Assembly: GCF_003751085.1 (NCBI RefSeq)
Contig: NZ_RJJY01000001.1
Span: 2,914,001 to 2,978,000, forward strand
Length of the DNA: 64,000 bases
Reading direction: 5' to 3'
From: Micromonospora sp. Llam0
GTDB lineage: Bacteria > Actinomycetota > Actinomycetes > Mycobacteriales > Micromonosporaceae
Position numbers and translations under genes: made by a program. Below are positions 57,782 to 64,000 of the stretch, piece after piece. The notes under the pieces are model-generated. The model was not told the DNA's origin and did no database searches. It saw nothing but the letters and a program-made list of their open reading frames with translations. Each line of letters starts with the position of its first letter. The stretch's first letter is position 1.

Positions 57782-59251
57782 GTGGTAGACCGAATGAGCC
57801 GACTGACCGTACTGGTCGGCGCGGCAGCCCTGCTGGGGGTCACGACCATCCTTGCGGTACGGAATCCGCTGGTCGCCTCGGCCGCCGTCGCGCTGCTCGT
57901 CATGGTCATCTGCGCGTCACAGATGGACGGCTGGCGCTGGCTGCTGGCGCTGACGATGGCGCTGCTGGTCGGCGCGTCGTCCGACGTCGCGGCACTGGCC
58001 GACGCCAGCTTCTATCCGCGTTACGTGGCCGTCGGTGGCCTGGTCGTCTGGGCGCTGTGCATCCGCCGATCTGCCGCCGCCGCGCCGCCGAGGCCGTGGA
58101 CCGGTGTCCTTATCGGGTCACTCTGGGTACTCGCCGGTCTCGCCACACTCAGCGCGGTCTGGTCGATCGCGCCGTTCGAGTCCTTCCAGCGTGGCCTGGC
58201 CCTGCTGCTGCTGGCCGGGCTGGTCCACCTGTTGGCTCAGCGGCGCTGGCCGGACCGGGCGGTCATGATGGCCGACCTGCGGGTGGTCTACCTGGTGCTG
58301 GCCGTGTCCGTCGTGGTCAGCATCGGCTACGGAGCGACCGACGGCACGCTGGCCGCCGCGTTGTCCGGCAGCTCCCGGTTCCAAGGACTGTTCAGCAATC
58401 CCAACATGCTCGGCATGGTCTGCGCGTTGGCCCTGCCGCTCGGCTGGGCGGTCTACCGGGAGACCGGGCGACGTGCCGAACTGCTCGGCATCGTGCCGGC
58501 GGCCGGCGCTCTCGTGTTGTCCCAGTCCCGCACCGGACTGGTCGCCGTGCTCGTCGGCGCGCTCTGGGTGGTGCTACGGCACGGGATCGGTACCCTGGCC
58601 CGGGTCGCCGTCGGCGCGACAGCGGCCCTGCTGGCCGGGTACCTGTCCGGCCTGTTGCCGTCCGTCTTCGCCGCGTCCTGGATGCAGCAGTTCGTCGGCC
58701 GGTTCACCCAGAGCGACCTGTCCAACGGCCGGATCCGGCTATGGCACATGACGGTCGACCTGTGGTGGGAGAACCATCCGGCCCTCGGCTACGGATACGC
58801 GTCCCGCAACCACCTCTACGAGCTGGCCAGCTACGACGAACTGCGCGGCTTCAACGTCGGGCTGGTGCACAACAGCTACCTGCAGATGATGCTGGAGCTC
58901 GGGCTGGTGGCCGCGGTGCCGCTGCTGCTCACCGTGCTCGCCGCCGGGTGGGCCGCCGTCCGGGCTCCGGTGAACGGAGCGAACTCCGGTCTGGTCTGGC
59001 TCATCGTCACCGGCCTGCTGATCCAGGTCACCGAGTCGGCGATGTTCGGTACCGGGCAGACCTACCCGTACGTGTTCTGGCTGGCCGTGGTCGCCGTCCT
59101 GCTGCACCTGCCCGCCCGGCGACGGTCCGGACACCACCGGGCGGCGGACGTCCCGCCGCCGTCGCCCCGGCCGGGTCCGGCGCGGCCGCCAGCACCGTCG
59201 GCCGAGCCGGGCAGGTCGCCCAGCCGGGTGCGGACCCCGGTCCTACGGTAG
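57782..59251 (+). CDS. O-antigen ligase/polymerase-like membrane protein (Wzy/WaaL type)
   Basis: 489 residues with about 11-12 hydrophobic helices and the ligase-superfamily core: LFSNPNMLGM, SQSRTGLVAVLVG, and a long outside loop RIRLWHMTVDLWWENHPALG...VHNSYLQMMLELG. It polymerises or transfers polysaccharide repeat units outside the membrane. The tail of about 50 residues is Pro/Arg-rich. The GTG at 57782 has AAGGAC 5 nt upstream; an ATG four codons later is possible. It converges with the next gene, 3 bp apart. Confidence 0.88.
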   Translation: MVDRMSRLTVLVGAAALLGVTTILAVRNPLVASAAVALLVMVICASQMDGWRWLLALTMALLVGASSDVAALADASFYPRYVAVGGLVVWALCIRRSAAAAPPRPWTGVLIGSLWVLAGLATLSAVWSIAPFESFQRGLALLLLAGLVHLLAQRRWPDRAVMMADLRVVYLVLAVSVVVSIGYGATDGTLAAALSGSSRFQGLFSNPNMLGMVCALALPLGWAVYRETGRRAELLGIVPAAGALVLSQSRTGLVAVLVGALWVVLRHGIGTLARVAVGATAALLAGYLSGLLPSVFAASWMQQFVGRFTQSDLSNGRIRLWHMTVDLWWENHPALGYGYASRNHLYELASYDELRGFNVGLVHNSYLQMMLELGLVAAVPLLLTVLAAGWAAVRAPVNGANSGLVWLIVTGLLIQVTESAMFGTGQTYPYVFWLAVVAVLLHLPARRRSGHHRAADVPPPSPRPGPARPPAPSAEPGRSPSRVRTPVLR

Positions 59252-59254
59252 TCG

Positions 59255-60511
59255 TCAGTCCCGGCCCTCGACCGGGACAACGAACGTACTGACCCGCTCC
59301 GACCAGGCCCGGTGGTCGAACGAACGGCGGGCCCGCGACCGCGCCGCCTGGCTCATCGCCGTCCACTGCTCGTCGCGCAGCCGCAACGCGCGCTGCACCG
59401 CCAGCCGGACGTCGTCCGGACCGTTGCCGTCGAGCACCAGCCCTTCGGCACCGTCGCGCACATAGTCGGCCAGGTCACTGGTGTGGTTGAGCAGCACCGG
59501 GCACCCGGCGGCGAGACTCTCCGGCACCTTGGACGGGAAGCCGTTCGCCGCGTAGCCGCCGGTGGGCCGCACCAGCATGGCGAAATGCGACTCGGCCAGC
59601 AGGTCCAACACGGTCGCCCGGGGCACCCGGCCGAGGAACACCACCTCCGCGTGGACCGCGTCGAGCACCGCCGGGTCCAGGTCGGACAGGTTCGCCGCGT
59701 CGTCGCGGGTGATCCCGGCGATGGTCAGCCGGACCCGCCGCTGGTCCTGCGGTGTCAGTCGGCCGATCCCCGCGACGATCACGTGGAGCATGTCCTTGCG
59801 ACCCGGCGTACCCGCGTACAGCAGACGCAGTCCGGCGTCGAGCGACGGCGGCCGTGGTGGCGCGAACTCGTCGCAGTCCACCTGCGGTGGCACCACCAGC
59901 ACGGCCCCGCCGCGCCGCTCGAAGTGGCCGGCCAGAGTGGTGGACACCGCGGTGAACCGGTCGACGAGCCTGGTCGCCAGGAACGTCGACCACCGGTGGC
60001 GTACGAAGTAGGGATCGGACCAGCCGCGCCGGAACTGTCGCCGGTCGTGACGTTCGCTGGCGTCGACCACGATCGGGCAACGCAGCCCGAGACGCAGTAC
60101 CGCCCAGTTGCCGAGCGTCATCATGGCCATCGGCAGCAGGACCACGGAGACGTCGCCGCGGCCGACGCCACGGTGCCGCAACGCCCGCAGCACGCGGATC
60201 GGACGGGCCAGGCGGGCCGACATCCGGCTGAGGTGGTTGGCTCCCCGACGACGCAAGGTGATCAGTTCGACGCCGCTGGCCCGTGGCCCGTCCGGCGGGA
60301 ACGGCAGTTCGCAAGGCCAGTCGTTGACCACCAGCGTTGGCCCGCCCTCGCCGGCGGCGCAGCGGGCGAGCTGCAGCAGCCGGTTCGAGGTGGCGTCGCC
60401 GTACGGAAACGCGTACGCGCCGATCAGCAACGGTCGTGGCCGACCCCGCCGGTCCGCCGGCCGGTCACCGGGTTGTGGTCCATGCTCGACCGCCGTGGTC
60501 TGCTCGGTCAT
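59255..60511 (-). CDS. GT4-family glycosyltransferase
   Basis: 418 residues. GT-B fold with LIGAYAFPYGDATSNRLLQL at the start, LLYAGTPGRKDMLHVIVAGI at the start of the donor domain, and VRPTGGYAANGFPSKVPESL with the EAGCPV-like ESLAAGCPVLLNHTS. Donor and acceptor are unknown. AAGGAG lies 4 nt before the ATG at 60511, which is inside the 3' end of the upstream glycosyltransferase gene (47-bp overlap). Confidence 0.87.
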   Translation of the reverse strand: MTEQTTAVEHGPQPGDRPADRRGRPRPLLIGAYAFPYGDATSNRLLQLARCAAGEGGPTLVVNDWPCELPFPPDGPRASGVELITLRRRGANHLSRMSARLARPIRVLRALRHRGVGRGDVSVVLLPMAMMTLGNWAVLRLGLRCPIVVDASERHDRRQFRRGWSDPYFVRHRWSTFLATRLVDRFTAVSTTLAGHFERRGGAVLVVPPQVDCDEFAPPRPPSLDAGLRLLYAGTPGRKDMLHVIVAGIGRLTPQDQRRVRLTIAGITRDDAANLSDLDPAVLDAVHAEVVFLGRVPRATVLDLLAESHFAMLVRPTGGYAANGFPSKVPESLAAGCPVLLNHTSDLADYVRDGAEGLVLDGNGPDDVRLAVQRALRLRDEQWTAMSQAARSRARRSFDHRAWSERVSTFVVPVEGRD

Positions 60512-61760
60512 CGGACTCCTTCGGTTCGGGGCCGGACGCGGCCGGACGCCGTCGGTAGATCGCCAGGTGGGTTTCGGCCGCAGCGTCGATCGCGAACGCG
60601 CTGTGGGCGAAGCGCTCGCCGGCGGCCGAGGGGGTGGTCGCGGCGGTGTACGCGGCCGCGACGAGCGCCGCCTCCGCCCAGTCCGCCGCCGACGCCCCGG
60701 GATCGACGATCACGACGCCGGGCAGCCGCTCGTCGATGAACCGCACGCCGGGCAGATCGCAGGCCACCGTGCCGATGCCCAGCGCGACCGGCTCCAGCAC
60801 CCCGCCGGGCAGCCCTTCCAGGCTGGACGGATGGACGACCAGGTCGGCCTGGGCGAGCAGGCCGCCCACGTCGTCCCGGGGGCCGAGCAGATGCACCCGG
60901 TCGGTCACCCCGGCGGCGTCCGCCGCAGCCCGCACCCGGGCGTCGTCGGCAGGGTCACCCGGCCCGACGAGGACGGCATGCGCGGTGACCCCCCGGTCAT
61001 GCAGCGCGGCCAGGATCGGTGGCAGCAGCCAGCGGCGCTTCTCCGGCGAGGCCCGTCCCACGCTCACGCAGACGACGTCGGTGACGCCAGCTCCGATCAC
61101 CGCCCGCAGGTCGTCGCCGGACGGTTGTCGCAGTCGGTCCAGGTCGAGACCGTTGAGTACCACCTGGCAGCGTGGATCGTCCCGCCAGGCCCGGTGGAAG
61201 CCGTAGGTGAGCGAGCCCGGCGACACGCCCAGGACGTCGGTGGCGAAGGTCCGCAGCAGCCGCCCGCCGAGCCACCGGAGGATCCGGCGGCGCAGGCTCC
61301 TCGGCGCGTTGTCGTCCCCCCGGAAGTGCGCGACGCGGCCGGGCACCCCGGCGACCGCGGCGAGGGCGAGCAGCACGCCGGAAAAGTTGGCGCAGTCGAC
61401 GTGCACCACGTCGGGCCGCAACTGGCGCAGCAGACGGTGGAACCGGACCGGGAACCGCGCACCGAGCGGTACGGCGGTTACCGAGCCACCGTGCCGCTCG
61501 ACCGCCCCGGCCAGCGGCCCCGGCCCAACGTGGTCACTGAGCGTGACCAGGTGCATCTCGGTTCCGCCGCGGACGAGCCGTGGCAGCAGTTCCGCGGTAC
61601 GCGTCTCGGTGCCGCCGAAGTTCAGTTCGCCCACCACCCGCAGGACGCGGCGGCGGGCCGCGCCCGGTGGCGCGACGGCCGGCGGTGGAACGATCGCGCC
61701 ACCGCCGTGTGCGTCCGGACGGTCACGGACGTCGTCGTGGTCAACTACCGACTCGGACAC
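60465..61760 (-). CDS. GT4-family glycosyltransferase
   Basis: 431 residues. LNFGGTETRTAELLPRLVRG is the typical GT4 opening (GGxE), followed by VHVDCANFSGVLLALAAV, VSVGRASPEKRRWLLPPILA and HPSSLEGLPGGVLEPVALGI with the conserved EGLPxxxLE motif. Acts in the cytoplasm on lipid-linked intermediates. The GTG at 61760 has AAAGGGGG 4 nt upstream and lies 20 bp inside the flippase gene; a much longer open frame upstream is Pro-rich shadow. Confidence 0.88.
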   Translation of the reverse strand: MSESVVDHDDVRDRPDAHGGGAIVPPPAVAPPGAARRRVLRVVGELNFGGTETRTAELLPRLVRGGTEMHLVTLSDHVGPGPLAGAVERHGGSVTAVPLGARFPVRFHRLLRQLRPDVVHVDCANFSGVLLALAAVAGVPGRVAHFRGDDNAPRSLRRRILRWLGGRLLRTFATDVLGVSPGSLTYGFHRAWRDDPRCQVVLNGLDLDRLRQPSGDDLRAVIGAGVTDVVCVSVGRASPEKRRWLLPPILAALHDRGVTAHAVLVGPGDPADDARVRAAADAAGVTDRVHLLGPRDDVGGLLAQADLVVHPSSLEGLPGGVLEPVALGIGTVACDLPGVRFIDERLPGVVIVDPGASAADWAEAALVAAAYTAATTPSAAGERFAHSAFAIDAAAETHLAIYRRRPAASGPEPKESDDRADHGGRAWTTTR

Positions 61761-63213
61761 CGGTCCCCCTTTCGTCGACTGTCGGCCGGACCGCCGGACC
61801 GCCGTCGGCGGCAGGATCGGGACCGGCGGAATCGGGCCCGGCAGGATCGGGCCCGGCGGGGGACGCGCCGGCACCCTGGCCGGCCCGGTCCAGTGTGCGC
61901 CGGTAGCCGATCACCGCGGCGGGCCAGACGGTCAGCAGGTACGCCACGCAGGCCGCCAGCGGCACGGCCAGCAGACCGAGATGGTGTAGTCCCCAGATCT
62001 TCAGGCCGGTCGCCAGGACCAGGAACGCGGCCCAGCCGACGGCCTGCGGCCGGAGCAGGCCGGCGCTGTTCTGCACCAGGATCAGCGGCGAACTGACCGC
62101 GACCAGAAAGGACCAGCAGGCGAGTCCGGCGAGGACCGGGACCGGCACCGCGGCGCGGTCGATGCCGCCGACCCACAACTCGATCAACGGGTGTCCCCAG
62201 CCGACCAGCGCCGCACCCGCCACCCCGACCACCGCCCCGTAGAGCAACACCATCCGTCGGGTGTGCCGGCGTACCCAGGCCACCTCGCCACAGGCCAACG
62301 CCGCGCCGTTCACCGGCCAGACGGTCATGCCGACCAGGCCGACGAAGATGGACAACACGCCGAAGAGCTTCACCACGACGGCGTAGTGCGCCGCCACGGC
62401 GAGTCCGAGGATGTTCGCCACCAGCGGGCTGTCGACGTTGATGGCGATCGACGACATCGTGGTGAGCGCGAAGAACCGCAGGCCGAGCCGGAGCAGGCCG
62501 GCTGCGGTCGCCCGGTCGACCAGCCTGGGGCCGGGACGCTTGGCCGGCTGCTGGACGCCGAAGTAGACCACGGTGTTGACCAGGTTGACGGCGGGCACCG
62601 CCAGCACCGCGCAGGCGATCACCGCCAGCGGATCCCAGCCACCGCCGATGGCGCACAGCACCGCCACCATGGCAGTCAGCGAGCCCGCCGACTGCCAGAC
62701 GCTGCTCTGCACGACCTGACCGTCGGCGTACTGAATCCGTTGGATCAGCGACAGCGGGATGTTGACGGCGAACGCCCCGAACGACAGCAGGACCAACGTC
62801 GACGTCTCGGCGGCGATGCCCGGATCGGTCACCCCGAGAAGCCGGTCCCAGGGCACCAGCGGATTGACCACGAGCAGGCCGCCGAGCAGGGCGAGGGCGA
62901 CCGTGCCGACGGTGGCGAACGCGCTGGAGATCTCCCTGGCCTGCTGCCGGACGTCGGCACCGAGCCGGCTGAGCCGGGTGAGCAGTCCGTTGCCCAGCCC
63001 CAGGTCGGCGAACCAGGCCATCCCGGTGAGCGCGGTGACCGCCATCCACAGCCCGTACCGCTGGTCGCCGAGATACTGGAAGCAGGCCGGGGTGATGACC
63101 AGCGGGGCCGCCATGCCGGTCGCCTTCGCCGCCATGGCCGCGGCGATGCCGGACCGGACGGCACGGTCACGGTCATTGCCGTCCGGTCCGGTCCGGTCGG
63201 CGGCCCCGGTCAC
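61741..63213 (-). CDS. Polysaccharide flippase-like membrane protein (Wzx/oligosaccharide exporter)
   Basis: 490 residues with about 12 hydrophobic helices and a cytoplasmic Pro/Gly/Asp-rich tail containing the imperfect repeat AGPDPAGPDSAGPDPA. ATGMAAPLVITPACFQYLGD and WFADLGLGNGLLTRLSRLGA match the RfbX/MATE-like flippase start. It should move lipid-linked repeat units across the membrane. The GTG at 63213 overlaps the epimerase stop by 4 bp (GTGA); the Arg-rich frame further upstream belongs to the repeat of that gene. Confidence 0.87.
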   Translation of the reverse strand: MTGAADRTGPDGNDRDRAVRSGIAAAMAAKATGMAAPLVITPACFQYLGDQRYGLWMAVTALTGMAWFADLGLGNGLLTRLSRLGADVRQQAREISSAFATVGTVALALLGGLLVVNPLVPWDRLLGVTDPGIAAETSTLVLLSFGAFAVNIPLSLIQRIQYADGQVVQSSVWQSAGSLTAMVAVLCAIGGGWDPLAVIACAVLAVPAVNLVNTVVYFGVQQPAKRPGPRLVDRATAAGLLRLGLRFFALTTMSSIAINVDSPLVANILGLAVAAHYAVVVKLFGVLSIFVGLVGMTVWPVNGAALACGEVAWVRRHTRRMVLLYGAVVGVAGAALVGWGHPLIELWVGGIDRAAVPVPVLAGLACWSFLVAVSSPLILVQNSAGLLRPQAVGWAAFLVLATGLKIWGLHHLGLLAVPLAACVAYLLTVWPAAVIGYRRTLDRAGQGAGASPAGPDPAGPDSAGPDPAADGGPAVRPTVDERGTGVRVGS

Positions 63214-64000
63214 CGGTTCGCGACGGGCTCGACGGGCTCCACGGGCTCGACGGGCTCGACGGGCTCGACGGGCTCGACGGCCAGCCGACGGGCCATCCAC
63301 TCGACGGTCGCCCGCAGGCCGTCCCTACGATCGACCGGGCTGATGCCGGGGAAGAGCGCCCGCAACGTGGCGGTGTCGGCGAGGGAGTGCGCGACGTCGC
63401 CGGGACGCGGCGGCGCGTGCTCGCGGTCGATGCGCCGGCCGAGCAGTCCGGCGAGGTCGTCGAGGACCTGCAGCAGGCTGGCCCGGGCGCCGAAGGCAAG
63501 GTTGACCGGGTGTGGGTGGTGCACCCGGCGCCGCAGCGCGTCCAGAATGACCGCGCACACCGTACCGACGTAGGTGAAGTCCCGGGACTGGGTGCCGTCG
63601 CCGTGCACCAGGGCCGGCTCGCCCCGCAGCGCGGCGTGGACGAACCGGGGGATGACGGCCGCGTAGGCGTGGTCGTGCCGCTGCCCGGGGCCGTACACGT
63701 TGAAGAACCGCAACGCCAGCGTCGGCAGCCCGAACGACGCCTGGTGGGCCAGGGCGTACGCCTCGGTGGCGAGCTTGCTGGCCGCGTACGGGCTCATCGG
63801 TCGGGTCCAGGTCAGCTCGGTCTTCGGCAGTGTCGGATTCATGCCGTACACCGATGAGGAGGAGGCGACCAGCAAGTGGGCCACGTCGTGCCGGCGGGCC
63901 GCCTCCAGCACCAGCAGGGTCCCGGTCGCGTTCGCGTGGTGGGAGGCCACCGGGTCGCGTAGCGATCGGGGCACGCTGGGCAGGGCGGCCAGGTGGACCA
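63210..64000 (-). CDS. NAD-dependent epimerase/dehydratase, N-terminus beyond window
   Basis: The Rossmann start lies past 64000. The visible 263 residues carry SSSSVYG, the catalytic YAASK motif (SPYAASKLATEAYAL), RFFNVYGPGQR and a RDFTYV segment, as in UDP-glucuronate/UDP-glucose 4-epimerases and dTDP-glucose dehydratases. The C-terminus is odd: six copies of Val-Glu-Pro encoded by a 9-bp tandem repeat, ending VANR. Its sugar-nucleotide substrate cannot be told. It is translationally coupled to the flippase gene. Confidence 0.88.
   Translation of the reverse strand, partial: VHLAALPSVPRSLRDPVASHHANATGTLLVLEAARRHDVAHLLVASSSSVYGMNPTLPKTELTWTRPMSPYAASKLATEAYALAHQASFGLPTLALRFFNVYGPGQRHDHAYAAVIPRFVHAALRGEPALVHGDGTQSRDFTYVGTVCAVILDALRRRVHHPHPVNLAFGARASLLQVLDDLAGLLGRRIDREHAPPRPGDVAHSLADTATLRALFPGISPVDRRDGLRATVEWMARRLAVEPVEPVEPVEPVEPVEPVANR
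63222..63275. repeat. Six tandem copies of a 9-bp unit
   Basis: GACGGGCTC is repeated six times (the third copy starts with C), encoding Glu-Pro-Val on the minus strand at the C-terminus of the epimerase. The length is a multiple of 3, so gain or loss of copies keeps the frame. Confidence 0.9.

Overview
The window is high-GC DNA with GTG starts, many 4-bp ATGA/GTGA gene overlaps, possible leaderless promoters, TetR/MarR/IclR/LacI/PaaX regulators, a single-chain acyl-CoA carboxylase and AfsR-like regulation. It looks like the chromosome of a filamentous actinomycete; a Micromonosporaceae-type host is my guess and was not tested. I saw no tRNA, rRNA, insertion sequence, integrase, CRISPR array or replication origin. 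All calls rest on reading the sequence by eye; no database search was run.

Region A (1-13603) is a fatty-acid/steroid-like acyl-CoA catabolic regulon. A leftward operon (8901 to 1) encodes a peptide/opine-type ABC importer (binding lipoprotein, two ATPases, two permeases), a ketosynthase-III-like/DUF35 fusion, a thiolase, an HSD17B4-like SDR and a VOC protein. A rightward set has a crotonase, a two-domain VOC protein and a flavin reductase. A MaoC hydratase and an acyl-CoA dehydrogenase diverge from 11.75 kb. A TetR regulator at 12968-13603 is the probable controller: four related 20-bp imperfect palindromes lie at the same offset from a -10 hexamer in front of four of these units, including its own gene. 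Next to it (13671-19142) is a eukaryote-like single-chain biotin-dependent carboxylase.

Region B (19311-26129) is a sugar-uptake locus: a LacI repressor divergent from a CUT1-type ABC importer and a GH3 glycosidase, with a LacI-type operator between two opposed promoters. Region C (26300-38152) is a second catabolic island: a VanA/VanB-like Rieske oxygenase and reductase with a 79-aa coupled protein between them, IclR and MarR regulators, an SDR/amidohydrolase/MaoC/CoA-ligase operon, a PaaX-type repressor, and a NitT/TauT-type ABC importer. Several enzymes resemble paralogs in region A.

Region D (38399-48312) is mixed: a large secreted PA14/propeller/DUF1080 protein, a frameshifted GrpB-family gene, a spermidine-synthase-like methyltransferase, a membrane-anchored HTH protein divergent from two secreted cell-wall hydrolases, a MerR regulator and release factor 3 (prfC). 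Region E (48327-53756) looks like a decayed peptide-biosynthesis locus: an FkbM methyltransferase missing its SAM-binding half, an NRPS reduced to docking, condensation and adenylation-scrap segments, and an intact AfsR-like NB-ARC/TPR regulator. Region F (54185-64000) is a surface-polysaccharide cluster with three GT4 glycosyltransferases, an FnlA/FnlB-like sugar-nucleotide pair, a Wzy/ligase-like and a Wzx-like membrane protein, and a truncated NAD-dependent epimerase carrying a 9-bp tandem repeat. The only stretch over 300 bp without a gene is 53757-54184, which holds a plausible promoter and nothing else I can name.
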